A stretch of DNA of 64,000 nucleotides from Azospirillum humicireducens (GTDB taxonomy: Bacteria > Pseudomonadota > Alphaproteobacteria > Azospirillales > Azospirillaceae), in contig NZ_CP028902.1 of the NCBI RefSeq assembly GCF_001639105.2, positions 249,619 to 313,618 of the forward strand, given 5' to 3'. Of this stretch, positions 1 through 8,645 are shown in pieces; position 1 is the stretch's first letter, and each line of letters begins with the position of its first letter. The translations under genes and the position numbers were made by a program. A model generated the notes under the pieces. The model ran no database searches and was not told where the DNA came from. It saw nothing but the letters and a program-made list of their open reading frames with translations.

Positions 1-395
1 CGATGACGACGCCCAACTCGACCTCCCAGTCGGTCTTCTCGGCGCCGCGCGGGATTTCGACATCGTCGAAGGGGCCGCAGATGGAACTGGACGGCTTCAT
101 GAACAGCACCGGCTCCGTCGGCACGGCCATCCCGGATTCGGCGGCATGGTCGGAGTAGTTCAGCCCGACGCAGATGATCTTGCCGACGGCGCCGACGCAG
201 GCGCCGACGCGCAAGGCCGCCGGCAGCTCCGGCAGAGTGGCGGGGTCGATGCGGCGCAGCCGGTCCAGGCTGTCCGGCAGCAGCGTGGCACCGGCGATGT
301 CCGCCACATGGGCCGACAGGTCGCGCAGTGTTCCATCGCGGTCCAACAGCGCAGGCTTCTCCTGGCCGGGCCGGCCGACGCGCAGCAGCTTCATA
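1..395 (-). CDS. Fumarylacetoacetate hydrolase family protein (5' part, runs off the left edge)
   Basis: Only the first 131 codons are present. The ATG at 395 is preceded by an AAAGGAAA ribosome site. The N-terminal cap region ends in the segment KIICVGLNYSDHAAESGM, followed by EPVLFMKPSSS and DWEVELGVVI, which are hallmarks of the FAH superfamily (acylpyruvases, ureidoglycolate lyase-like enzymes, homoprotocatechuate isomerase/decarboxylases). These are cytosolic Mg-dependent C-C hydrolases or isomerases in catabolic pathways. The metal-binding acidic residues lie mostly beyond the edge, so the substrate cannot be inferred. The gene is divergent from a LysR regulator, an arrangement usual for a regulator and its target. 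Confidence 0.85.
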
Positions 396-414
396 ACGTT
401 TCCTTTGGTTTGCA

Positions 415-434
415 ACACTGACTGTCAGCAGTGT
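415..434. promoter_or_regulatory. Nested dyad between the FAH gene and the LysR gene (candidate LysR operator)
   Basis: The sequence ACACTGACTGTCAGCAGTGT has perfect 6-bp outer arms (ACACTG/CAGTGT) and an overlapping inner dyad CTGA-CTG-TCAG. It lies just upstream of the FAH start and about 85 bp before the likely LysR start. LysR proteins commonly bind such dyads between divergent genes. Binding is inferred only. Confidence 0.4.
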
Positions 435-519
435 AGAAACTCACCCGATAGCGATCCAATCGAAACACGGACGGTTGCGATCGAACTTTTCTATCGCACC
501 AACCTCGATCGGACTGGAC

Positions 520-1524
520 ATGACGCCCGCCCCGTTGCTGCCCCTGCTGATGAACCGCCTGCGTCTGAAGCAACTGGCGCTGGTCGCGGCATTGGGGCAG
601 CAAAGAAACCTGCATCGCGCCGCCGAGGCGGTCCATGTGACCCAGCCGACGGCGACCAAGATGCTGCACGATGTGGAACTGGTCTTCGGATTTCCGCTGT
701 TCGAACGGTTGCCGCGCGGCATGCAGCCGACGGAACTGGGGGAGGAGGTGGTGCGCTTCGCGACGCGGCTGCTTGCCGACTTCGACCGCTTCGCCCAGGA
801 TTTGGAAGGCAAGCGCCGCGGCGGCTTCGGACAGCTCGTGGTCGGCGCCATCATGGGGGCCGCACCGGACATCGTGGCACGGGCGGTTGCCGACCTGAAG
901 GCGGCGCGGCCGCTGCTGGTCGTCCGGCTGCTGGGAGAAACCAGCGACGAAATCCTGGACCTGCTGGCAGCCCGCAAACTCGATCTCGCGGTCGGCCGAT
1001 TCAGCGGGCCGCTGCAGCACAACGAGTTCGACTTCGAACCCTTGGCCAACGAAACGCTCTACGTGGTGGCACGGACCGGCCATCCGTTGCAGGAGCGATC
1101 CGACCTGGCCCTGACGGACCTGGGTGCTACGCCCTGGGTGATGCAGCCGCTGACCAGCCCGGCCCGCCAGCTTCTGGAGCAGGAGTTCGCCAGCGCCCTG
1201 ATGCCGACCCCTGCCGACATGGTGGAGGCAAGTTCGATCTTCGCGACCTTGCAGTTGCTGCAGACGAGCGACGCGGTGGCCATGCTTCCGGAATCGGTGG
1301 TGCGCGACCATCTGCGCGCCGGCCTTCTGTGCTGCCTGCCGATGACGATCGGCAAGAACCTGACCGGCTTCGGCATTCTGACGCGCAAGGGGGAGGGCTT
1401 GAGCGGCGCCGCGCGGGATTTCGTGCAGGCGCTGCGCCTCTATGCCCGGACGGTGCCTTCGGCGGAGCGCCTAGGAGGGCACCGTCGCGGTGACATCGCC
1501 CACGGGCTTCACCCGTCGGTATAG
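520..1524 (+). CDS. LysR-family transcriptional regulator
   Basis: A 334-residue protein from the ATG at 520; an in-frame TTG at 475 would add 15 residues without support, and an ATG at 550 is also possible. The N-terminal winged helix-turn-helix is typical of LysR: LRLKQLALVAALGQQRNLHR, then AAEAVHVTQPTATKMLHDVE and LFERLPRGMQPTELGEEV. The remaining ~230 residues form the periplasmic-binding-protein-like effector domain (VGAIMGAAPDIVARAVADLK to the FGILTRKGEGLS strand). It is probably an autoregulated activator or repressor of the divergent FAH gene, and the ligand is unknown. Confidence 0.92.
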   Translation: MTPAPLLPLLMNRLRLKQLALVAALGQQRNLHRAAEAVHVTQPTATKMLHDVELVFGFPLFERLPRGMQPTELGEEVVRFATRLLADFDRFAQDLEGKRRGGFGQLVVGAIMGAAPDIVARAVADLKAARPLLVVRLLGETSDEILDLLAARKLDLAVGRFSGPLQHNEFDFEPLANETLYVVARTGHPLQERSDLALTDLGATPWVMQPLTSPARQLLEQEFASALMPTPADMVEASSIFATLQLLQTSDAVAMLPESVVRDHLRAGLLCCLPMTIGKNLTGFGILTRKGEGLSGAARDFVQALRLYARTVPSAERLGGHRRGDIAHGLHPSV

Positions 1525-1630
1525 GCGGCCAACGCAGCCTCATCGCATGGTCCCCGCCTCATCGGGTTCTGAACAAGCCGTGCCTTTTCGACTTGTCCGG
1601 CAAATGCGGGAGCCAAACGGTTCAGCAGGC

Positions 1631-1678
1631 CATTCAGGATGAAGAGCGTTCAGGATGAGGGACGTTCAGGACGTGGGG
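1631..1678. repeat. Three imperfect 16-bp tandem repeats at the 3' end of the ECF sigma gene
   Basis: Units at 1631-1646, 1647-1662 and 1663-1678 share the core (C)(A/G)TTCAGGA(T/C)G. The last unit overlaps the stop codon and final codons of the sigma-factor gene. This is probably local slippage duplication in the convergent gap with the LysR gene; no function is evident. Confidence 0.5.
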
Positions 1679-2199
1679 TCGATCCGCTTCATCGTCTTGC
1701 GGCAATGGATCAGCGCGTCGCGGATCATCATGTTGACCAGCGTCGGCGACACGCCGAGCACCGCCGCGATGTCCTTCTGGCTGTGGCCATGGATGCGGTG
1801 CATCTCGAAGGCATAGCGGGTCCGCTCCGGCAGGTCGGCCAAGGCGGCTTCGAGCGTCTGCAGAAGCTGGCGGTTTACGTTCACGCTTTCCGGCGACGCC
1901 GCGTCCGGCGTGCTCACCGACTGCCCTTCCTCCTCCGCTGCGAGCAGGCGCGATTCCTTGCCCTTCCGACGGTAATGATCGATGGCCAGATTGCGGACGA
2001 CCATCATCAGGTAGCCCGCCTTGGCCCGGATGGTGCTGGTGGATTCCGCCCCCAGCAGCTTCAGGAAGGCATCCTGGACGACATCTTCGGCATGGTGACG
2101 GCAACCGGTGATCCGCTCGGCGACCCCGATCAACGAGCGCCGATGCGTGGTGAAGACGTCGCAGAGAGTCTGGCTTTCGACGGATTCCACCGGCCGCAT
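1666..2199 (-). CDS. ECF sigma-70 factor, FecI type
   Basis: A 177-residue sigma factor of normal FecI length, with an AGGAG site before the ATG at 2199. Region 2 is visible as AEDVVQDAFLKLLGAE and GYLMMVVRNLAIDHYRRKGK. Region 4 follows as LADLPERTRYAFEMHRIHG and SQKDIAAVLGVSPTLVNMMI. FecI factors direct RNA polymerase to iron-uptake genes when a TonB receptor signals ligand binding through FecR. Here the gene is divergent from a receptor with the matching signalling domain, and a fecR-like gene lies beyond that receptor, so the three probably form one cell-surface signalling system. Confidence 0.93.
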   Translation of the reverse strand: MRPVESVESQTLCDVFTTHRRSLIGVAERITGCRHHAEDVVQDAFLKLLGAESTSTIRAKAGYLMMVVRNLAIDHYRRKGKESRLLAAEEEGQSVSTPDAASPESVNVNRQLLQTLEAALADLPERTRYAFEMHRIHGHSQKDIAAVLGVSPTLVNMMIRDALIHCRKTMKRIDPTS

Positions 2200-2272
2200 G
2201 GAGAGCTCCTTGTGCAGAGTGAAGCCGTGGCGGGGAGCGGTCCCAACGGCTTGACAAGCTGTCGCAACCTAA

Positions 2273-2293
2273 TGCAACTGCCAATCACTTGCA
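2273..2293. promoter_or_regulatory. Weak dyad TGCAA-N11-TTGCA upstream of the TonB receptor
   Basis: Half-sites TGCAA (2273-2277) and TTGCA (2289-2293) lie between the divergent sigma factor and receptor genes. Alphaproteobacterial Fur/Mur boxes use TGCAA/TTGCA arms but normally with shorter spacing, so this is only a candidate iron-responsive site. Confidence 0.2.
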
Positions 2294-2354
2294 AAGGGGG
2301 AAGCGGCCAGCTGCTCCCTCCGTGGCTTTCGGCGTGCGTTGGTGGGGGCATTGG

Positions 2355-4907
2355 ATGACCGGTCGTCTCGCAGGGTTCCGCCCGACCACACGACGCCAGG
2401 ATGGCGGGCGCGGGGCGGCTGCGCCCGATTGGCCGAGGGTTTGCCGGCCGAGGGTTTGGAGACTGGGGCTCTGGCGGATTGCGGTCGGCTGGACGCTGTT
2501 GCTGGGCTTGCCGGCCCCTGCCCTTTCGGCCTCCTTCGATCCGGCCGCCGCCGCCAACGCCGCCGCCCCGACAGATATCGAACCGCCGGTCCTGCAGGAG
2601 ATGCTGCTGGAGATCCCGGCCCTCCCCCTTGGCGAGGCGCTGACCAGCTTCGGCCGCCGGACCGGCCTGCAGATTCTCTACCGGCCCGATATCCTGCCCG
2701 ACCGCCGGTCGCGGGCCCTGTCGGGACGAATGGACCCGGCTGCGGCCCTGTCCATCCTGCTGAGCGGAACCGACCTCGCCTTCGAGATGAAGGGCGGGAT
2801 GGTGACCATCGGCCGGCTGCAGGAAAATCCCGGCTTCCTTCCGGGCCTGACGGTGGAAGGACGCCTGGCCTCGGCCACCCGGACGGCACCGATCCCCAGC
2901 CATAGCCGCAGCGGCGGCAAAAGCGCCACCCCGGTGGAGGATCTGCCGCAAGGGCTGTCCATCGTCACACGGGAAGACCTGGACCAGCGCGACGTTCAGG
3001 ACATCAATGGCGCCCTCGCCTACAGCGCCGGGGTCCGCCCCATCGACTATCCCGGCGGCCAGGGCGCCATCGACGTCTTCGTCCGCGGCTTCCGCCAGAG
3101 TTCGGAATCGGTGATGATCGACGGGCTGCGCAGCGGCTACAACCCCTATGGGCTGGAGTACGAGCCTTTCGGCGTGGAGCGGGTGGAGGTGCTGAAGGGA
3201 CCGGCCTCCACACTCTACGGGGCGATGCCGCCCGGCGGAGCCATCGCCCTGACCAGCAAGCGCCCGACCGCCGCCCCGTTCCACCGGCTCCAGCTGCAGG
3301 GCGGCAGCCACGACCGCCGGCAGGTCACGGCCGACCTCGGCGACAGGATAGACGCCGACGGGACGCTTCGCTTCCGACTGACGATGCTGTCGCGGCGAAG
3401 CGGCACGCAGATCGACCATACGCCGGACGACCGCCTCTATGTCGCGCCCGCCCTGTCCTGGTCCGCTGGCGATCGAACCGACATCACACTGCTCGCCAGC
3501 TATCTCGATTTCCGCAAGATGGGGGCGGAGCAGAGCTTTCCGGCATCGGGAACGGTGCTGGACAACCCTTACGGCCGTCTGGGGTCGAACCTGTTCCTCG
3601 GCTATCCGGGGCTGAGTTCATACCGGTCGCGCACCTTGTCGGCCGGCTACGACATCCGGCATGCCCTGGCCGGGAATTGGACGCTGAACCAGACCCTGCG
3701 CTACAGCAGCAGCCGCGTCGGCTATCTGTCGAGCTGGGCGTCGTCGGGCCTGCTGGATGCGGACCGCATCTACCGTTTCGGGCTGCAGGACCGGCCCAAG
3801 ACCAGTTCGACCCTGCTGGTGGACACCAACCTGCAAGGCGAGGCAGCCACCGGTCCGCTGCGCCACGGCCTGCTGATCGGCATCGACCATGGCCGCCACC
3901 GGGCGCACGAGACGCGGCGGAACGGCACGGTGGCCGATGGGCTCGACGTCTTCGCTCCGGTCTATGGCGGCCCCTATGGCTGGGACGCGACGCTTGCCCG
4001 CGACCTGACCGAACGCCTCCGCCAGACCGGCCTCTACGCCCAGGACGAGATCGCCGCCGGCAACTGGCGGCTGACGCTCGGCGGACGGCTGGACTGGAGC
4101 CGCAGCGGCAGCACAGGCCGCCTGTCCGGGGGGCCTCCGGTGGAAACGGCGCAGTTCGATCGCGCCTTCACCAAACGCATCGGGCTGGCCTACAGGTTCG
4201 AAAACGGTCTGACGCCTTATGCCGGCACGTCGACCTCCTTCCAGCCGAACAGCGACAGCGACGTGCAGGGCCGGCCCTTTTCGCCGAGCCGGGGGACACA
4301 GGTGGAAGCCGGGCTGCGCTACCGGCCCAAGGGGTTCGACGGCCTCTTCACCTTGTCGCTGTTCCGGGCCGTCCAGCGCAATCTCACCACCGCCGACCCG
4401 GACAATCCCGGCTATTCGGTCCAAACCGGGGAGATGCGGTCGCGCGGCGTCGAGCTGGAGGCAAAGGCGGCGCTCAGCCCCACCGCTGAGCTGACGGCGG
4501 CCTACAGCTACACCGACGCGCGGATCACCCGCGACAACCCCACCCCCGGCGGAACCGACAGGACCGGGAAGCGGGTGGCCTCGGTGCCGCGCCATGCCGC
4601 CGCGGTCTGGCTGCGGCAGCGGTTCGAGACGGGAGCGGCTAGCGGTCTGACCGCCGGCGTCGGCCTGCGCTATGTCGGTGCGGCCTACAATGCCACGAAC
4701 AGCATACGCGTCCCCTCCTACCTGCTGACCGATGTCAGCCTGGGCTACGATCTGGGACGGCTCGGCCCGGCGCTCGACGGCGCCAGTCTCACCATGACCG
4801 CGACCAACCTGTTCGACCGCCGCTACTTCTCGCCGGGATTCTACGAGAACTCGGTCTTTTTCGGCAACCGAAGGGCGGTGCTGGCGACGCTGTCCTACAG
4901 CTGGTGA
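2355..4907 (+). CDS. TonB-dependent siderophore receptor with N-terminal STN signalling domain
   Basis: An 850-residue outer-membrane receptor from the ATG at 2355 (an upstream in-frame TTG is less likely). A long basic leader with a hydrophobic core (around residues 38-58, WRIAVGWTLLLGLPAPALS) is followed by an STN/secretin-like domain at about 86-155 (LPLGEALTSFGRRTGLQILY). A TonB-box-like GLTVEG segment comes next. The plug is recognised by LPQGLSIVTREDLDQRDVQD, VERVEVLKGPASTLYG and PGGAIALTSKRP, and the barrel ends in an aromatic C-terminus (ATLSYSW). STN domains pass the ligand signal to a FecR anti-sigma, which fits the neighbouring sigma and FecR genes. The siderophore is unknown. Confidence 0.93.
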   Translation: MTGRLAGFRPTTRRQDGGRGAAAPDWPRVCRPRVWRLGLWRIAVGWTLLLGLPAPALSASFDPAAAANAAAPTDIEPPVLQEMLLEIPALPLGEALTSFGRRTGLQILYRPDILPDRRSRALSGRMDPAAALSILLSGTDLAFEMKGGMVTIGRLQENPGFLPGLTVEGRLASATRTAPIPSHSRSGGKSATPVEDLPQGLSIVTREDLDQRDVQDINGALAYSAGVRPIDYPGGQGAIDVFVRGFRQSSESVMIDGLRSGYNPYGLEYEPFGVERVEVLKGPASTLYGAMPPGGAIALTSKRPTAAPFHRLQLQGGSHDRRQVTADLGDRIDADGTLRFRLTMLSRRSGTQIDHTPDDRLYVAPALSWSAGDRTDITLLASYLDFRKMGAEQSFPASGTVLDNPYGRLGSNLFLGYPGLSSYRSRTLSAGYDIRHALAGNWTLNQTLRYSSSRVGYLSSWASSGLLDADRIYRFGLQDRPKTSSTLLVDTNLQGEAATGPLRHGLLIGIDHGRHRAHETRRNGTVADGLDVFAPVYGGPYGWDATLARDLTERLRQTGLYAQDEIAAGNWRLTLGGRLDWSRSGSTGRLSGGPPVETAQFDRAFTKRIGLAYRFENGLTPYAGTSTSFQPNSDSDVQGRPFSPSRGTQVEAGLRYRPKGFDGLFTLSLFRAVQRNLTTADPDNPGYSVQTGEMRSRGVELEAKAALSPTAELTAAYSYTDARITRDNPTPGGTDRTGKRVASVPRHAAAVWLRQRFETGAASGLTAGVGLRYVGAAYNATNSIRVPSYLLTDVSLGYDLGRLGPALDGASLTMTATNLFDRRYFSPGFYENSVFFGNRRAVLATLSYSW

Positions 4908-4930
4908 CGGCCGTCGGCCGGCAAGTCCCG

Positions 4931-5944
4931 TCAGCGGGCGGAAATGAGAAGTTCGCCGTCCTTCGGCACGAGCGTCACCGGCAGTACCCGCGGAAGCGAG
5001 GCCGCCACGCGGTCGAGGTCGGCGATGTCGTACACGCCGCCGATGCGCATCGCACTGACCTTGCGGTCCGCCAGCCGCAGCGGCTGCGACAGATAGGGAT
5101 TGAGCAGCGGAATCGCCTCGGCAAGCGTGATGTCGTCGAACATCAGCTTGCCCTCGCGCCAGGACAGCACCCGCTGCGGATCGACGCGCGCCGCGCTGCC
5201 GAACCGGCTGTCTCGGGCGAAGCGGCCCTGCATGCCGGGCGTCAGCCGCAAAGGCTCTCCCCCGCCTGCGGCGGACGACGCCACGGTGACCGAGCCTTCG
5301 GTCAGCGTCACCGCAAGATCGCCGTCATTGGCCCAGACGTTGAACTTCGTCCCCGTCACCCGGACCTGGTGGCCGGCGGTGAAGACGGTGAAGGGTCGCC
5401 CCGCATCCGGCGTGACGGCGAAATAGGCCTCGCCATGGTCCATCAGGACGCTGCGCCGGTCGCGGAACTGGGCATAGAACAGGTTGGTGTGCAGGTTCAG
5501 CTCCACCGTCGAGCCGTCGGGCAGCTGAACCACGCGGTGCCGGCCGCCGCCGAGGAAGGCATCGACCCGCCCCGGCAGCACGCCGAAGGACCAGCCCACC
5601 GTCCAGCAGACGGCCAGCGCCGCCGCGACGCAAGCCGCCATCGCCCAGCGCCGCCGCGCCGGCCCCCGGACGGCGGCGGACGGCGCCACCGCTGCGGCAG
5701 CAGCCACCGGGATTTCGATGGGAGCTGTCGCGGGAACTGCGGTCACGCGCGGGCGCAGGCCGGCGGACAGGCCCCAGATCTCGCGCATCGCATCGAATTC
5801 CGCCAGGTGGCGCGGATCCGCCAGGCACCAGCGCTCGAAAGCGGCGCGGTCGGCGTCGCTGACGTCGGACGATTGCAGACGCAGGCACCAGTCCGCCGCC
5901 TCTTCGGTCACGCGGTCGTCGTCGGAGGGATGTGACGGAGGCAT
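4931..5944 (-). CDS. FecR-family anti-sigma/signal transducer
   Basis: A 337-residue protein from the ATG at 5944. The N-terminal cytosolic DUF4880-type helix region reads TEEAADWCLRLQSSDVSDAD, then FERWCLADPRHLAEFDAM. A single membrane span lies near residues 117-142 (AMAACVAAALAVCWTVGWSF). The periplasmic FecR domain follows (LPDGSTVELNLHTNL, GEAYFAVTPDAGRPF, VRVTGTKFNVW) with the C-terminal DUF4974-like part (LSWREGKLMFDDITLAEAI). It should hold the FecI-type factor inactive until the STN receptor signals. It converges on the receptor gene and is separated from the sigma gene by it, unlike the usual adjacent fecI-fecR order. Confidence 0.92.
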   Translation of the reverse strand: MPPSHPSDDDRVTEEAADWCLRLQSSDVSDADRAAFERWCLADPRHLAEFDAMREIWGLSAGLRPRVTAVPATAPIEIPVAAAAAVAPSAAVRGPARRRWAMAACVAAALAVCWTVGWSFGVLPGRVDAFLGGGRHRVVQLPDGSTVELNLHTNLFYAQFRDRRSVLMDHGEAYFAVTPDAGRPFTVFTAGHQVRVTGTKFNVWANDGDLAVTLTEGSVTVASSAAGGGEPLRLTPGMQGRFARDSRFGSAARVDPQRVLSWREGKLMFDDITLAEAIPLLNPYLSQPLRLADRKVSAMRIGGVYDIADLDRVAASLPRVLPVTLVPKDGELLISAR

Positions 5945-6149
5945 ACGGGCGCGCTCGACTCCGGAAGGCGTCCGCCAGCTATAGGGTAAGCGGGGGCCGG
6001 ATCGCAAGGTGAAGTGACCCTGCGCGGCGGATGGGCAGGGCAGACATGGGCCGGCATGACGGCTTCCACAAGAAAACGGCTTCAGTTTCGTCCCGCTGGT
6101 TCGTCCTAGTCAGGACGGCCGATTTCGCTCCCATCCCGCAGGTTCCCCA

Positions 6150-7805
6150 ATGCCGACCCCCCCCCCTACCAGCTTCAGCGCTCCGCTCCAGCTCCTCCGC
6201 CCCTTCTGGCCGCTGCTGACCGCCGCCACCCTGCTGGGCGTGCTGGGCGGCCTCGGCGTGACCGGACTGCTGGCCACCATCAACCGCATCCTGCATGCCG
6301 ATGAGAGTCCGGGCGCCGGACTCCTGCTCGCCTTCGCCGGCCTGTGCGCGCTGACGCTCACGGGTTCGGTCCTGTCCGACATCGGCACCAACCGGATCGG
6401 GCAGACGGTCATCGCGCGGCTGCGCAAGGAGCTGGGCGACCGCATCCTGACGGCACCCATCGACCAGCTGGAGCGCTATCGCAGCCACCGCCTGATCCCG
6501 GTGCTGACCCATGACGTCGACACCATCAGCGACTTCGCCTTCGCCCTCGCGCCGCTGGCGGTATCCCTCAGCGTCACACTGGGCAGCCTATGCTACCTAG
6601 CGGTGCTGTCCTCGCCGATGTTCCTGGCGACGGCCGCGGCCATCCTGATCGGCAGCGCCGTGCAATATGCGGCGCGAGTCCGCGGCATCGAAGGCTTCCA
6701 GGAGGCCCGCACCCACGAGGACGACCTGCAGAAGCATTACCGCTCGCTGGCGGAGGGAGCGAAGGAGCTGCGCATCAACCGGCCTCGGCGGCTGCGGCTG
6801 CAAAGCGACACCCTGCGCAGGACCATCGACCGCATCTGCGACATCCAGATCCGGTCGATCACCCTCTTCGTCGTCGCCAAGGGGTTCGGATCGACTCTGT
6901 TCTTCATCGTCATCGGTGTGGCGCTCGGCATCGACATGCTGTGGCCCAGCACCGACCGCGGGACGCTGAGCGGCTTCGTCCTGGTCCTGCTCTACATGAA
7001 GGGACCGCTGGAGCATCTGATCGGCACGCTGCCCATCGTCAGCCGCGCCCAGGTCGCCTTCCGGCGCATCTCGGACCTGTCGGCGGAGTTCGCCTCGCCG
7101 GAACCGCATCTGCTGATGGAGGATGGGGCCGGTCCGCCTGCGACGATCGGCTCGCTGGAACTGCGGAACGCCCGGTACGTCTACCCGCCGGCCGGCCCGG
7201 AGGTGGAGCCCTTCGTGCTCGGTCCCGTCTCGCTGAGGATCGGCCGCGGCGAGATCCTGTTCATCGTCGGAGAGAACGGCTGCGGCAAGACCACGCTGAT
7301 CAAGATGCTGCTCGGTCTCTATCCCCCGCATGAGGGGGAAATCCTGCTCGATGGCCGTCCGGTGACGCCGGAGACGCGGGACGACTACCGTCAGCTCTTC
7401 ACCACGATCTTCTCCGATTATTTCCTGTTCGACGACCTGATCCCGGCGAGCGGCAGCGTGCCGGAGGACGCCCGGCCCTATCTTGAACGGCTGGAGATCG
7501 CCCACAAGGTCAGCGTGGTGGACGGGGTGTTCAGCACCACCGACCTGTCCACCGGCCAGCGCAAGCGGCTGGCCCTGCTCCAGGCCTGGACGGAGAAGCG
7601 GCCGGTGCTGGTGTTCGACGAATGGGCCGCCGACCAGGATCCGACCTTCCGCCGGATCTTCTACACCGACCTGCTGCCGAGCCTGAAGGCGCTGGGCAAG
7701 ACCATCATCGTCATCTCGCACGACGACCGCTATTTCGATGCGGCGGACCATCTGCTCCGGCTGACCGGCGGCAAGGTCGTGGAGGATCGCCAGCCGGCGC
7801 TGTGA
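6150..7805 (+). CDS. PvdE/SyrD-type cyclic peptide or siderophore ABC exporter (permease-ATPase fusion)
   Basis: A 551-residue half transporter with about six N-terminal membrane segments (first LLTAATLLGVLGGLGVTGLL) and a C-terminal ATPase. The Walker A is GENGCGKTT, the signature is LSTGQRKRLAL, the Walker B is PVLVFDEWAADQDP, and the H-loop is VISHDDRYF. The LSTGQ signature and DEWAADQDP segment are characteristic of the PvdE/SyrD group, which moves siderophore precursors or lipopeptides into the periplasm. No peptide-synthetase gene is nearby, so it may export a product made elsewhere or act in periplasmic handling. Codons 3-6 contain ten consecutive C bases, a possible slippage site. Confidence 0.9.
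   Translation: MPTPPPTSFSAPLQLLRPFWPLLTAATLLGVLGGLGVTGLLATINRILHADESPGAGLLLAFAGLCALTLTGSVLSDIGTNRIGQTVIARLRKELGDRILTAPIDQLERYRSHRLIPVLTHDVDTISDFAFALAPLAVSLSVTLGSLCYLAVLSSPMFLATAAAILIGSAVQYAARVRGIEGFQEARTHEDDLQKHYRSLAEGAKELRINRPRRLRLQSDTLRRTIDRICDIQIRSITLFVVAKGFGSTLFFIVIGVALGIDMLWPSTDRGTLSGFVLVLLYMKGPLEHLIGTLPIVSRAQVAFRRISDLSAEFASPEPHLLMEDGAGPPATIGSLELRNARYVYPPAGPEVEPFVLGPVSLRIGRGEILFIVGENGCGKTTLIKMLLGLYPPHEGEILLDGRPVTPETRDDYRQLFTTIFSDYFLFDDLIPASGSVPEDARPYLERLEIAHKVSVVDGVFSTTDLSTGQRKRLALLQAWTEKRPVLVFDEWAADQDPTFRRIFYTDLLPSLKALGKTIIVISHDDRYFDAADHLLRLTGGKVVEDRQPAL
6157..6166 (+). repeat. C10 homopolymer in codons 3-6 of the exporter gene
   Basis: Ten uninterrupted C residues encode the Pro tract of the N-terminal MPTPPPTS. 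A one-base change would put the remainder of the gene out of frame. Such tracts near a start codon can act as phase-variation switches or be replication or sequencing artefacts. Confidence 0.9.
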
Positions 7806-7856
7806 TGCAGCCTCGGTTGGAACACGCCCGGTGCCGGCAAGAAGGAGAGCGCGACG

Positions 7857-8645
7857 TCAGCGGACCAGCCCGACCGGCTCTCCGGACACCGGATGAGGGA
7901 TCACAGCCATCGGCAGTCCGTAGATGGCGCCGAGCCGGGCGGGCGTCATGATCTCGGCCGGCGTGCCGCGGTCTATCAACCGCCCGCCATGCAGGGCGAC
8001 GATCTCGTCGCAGAAGCGGGCGGCCATGTTCACGTCGTGCAGCACCGCGATCACGCCGATGCCGCGCTCCCGCGACAGGCGGCGGACCAGGGCCAGCACC
8101 TCCACCTGATGAGCGACATCGAGCGCCGAGATCGGCTCGTCCAGAAGAAGGCAGCCGGCATCCTGTGCGATCAGCATTGCCAGCCACACCCGCTGCCGCT
8201 CGCCGCCCGACAGGCTGTCCACCAGGCGGTGGGCGAAGCGTGCGGTGTCGGTCAGCGCCAGCGCCTCCTCGACCTTGCGGGCATCCTCGGCCCGGAAGAT
8301 GCCGAGCGCGCCATGCCAGGGATACCGGCCGAGCGCCACCAGTTCCCGCACCAGCAGACCCGAGGCGGGCGGCATGTGCTGCGGCAGATAGCCGATCCGG
8401 CGAGCCAGGTCCCGCTGTTTCCATCGCTCCAGCGGCTGGCCGTCGAACAGCACCCGGCCGCCGCTGGGATGCTGCTGACGGGCGAGGATCTTCAACAGGG
8501 TCGATTTGCCGGAGCCGTTGTGGCCGATCAGCGCCGTCACCCGGCGGGGAAACAGGTCGCAGGACGGCAGGTCGAGCAGGAGGCGGTCCGGCAGGGCGAA
8601 GCTCACCCCGTCCAGCCGGAACAGCGGCGCAGATGAAGACGTCAT
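7857..8645 (-). CDS. fhuC: Ferric-siderophore ABC transporter ATPase, FhuC type
   Basis: A 262-residue ATP-binding subunit of the FepC/FhuC group. The Walker A is GHNGSGKST, the Q-loop region is GYLPQHMPPASGL, the signature is LSGGERQRVWLAML, the Walker B is CLLLDEPISALD, and the H-loop is VIAVLHDVNMAARFCD. It energises uptake of Fe-siderophore from the periplasm through the FhuB-type permease. Its ATG overlaps the stop of the upstream reductase gene in an ATGA arrangement, and it is the last gene of a tightly packed minus-strand operon (binding protein, double permease, reductase, ATPase). Confidence 0.95.
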   Translation of the reverse strand: MTSSSAPLFRLDGVSFALPDRLLLDLPSCDLFPRRVTALIGHNGSGKSTLLKILARQQHPSGGRVLFDGQPLERWKQRDLARRIGYLPQHMPPASGLLVRELVALGRYPWHGALGIFRAEDARKVEEALALTDTARFAHRLVDSLSGGERQRVWLAMLIAQDAGCLLLDEPISALDVAHQVEVLALVRRLSRERGIGVIAVLHDVNMAARFCDEIVALHGGRLIDRGTPAEIMTPARLGAIYGLPMAVIPHPVSGEPVGLVR

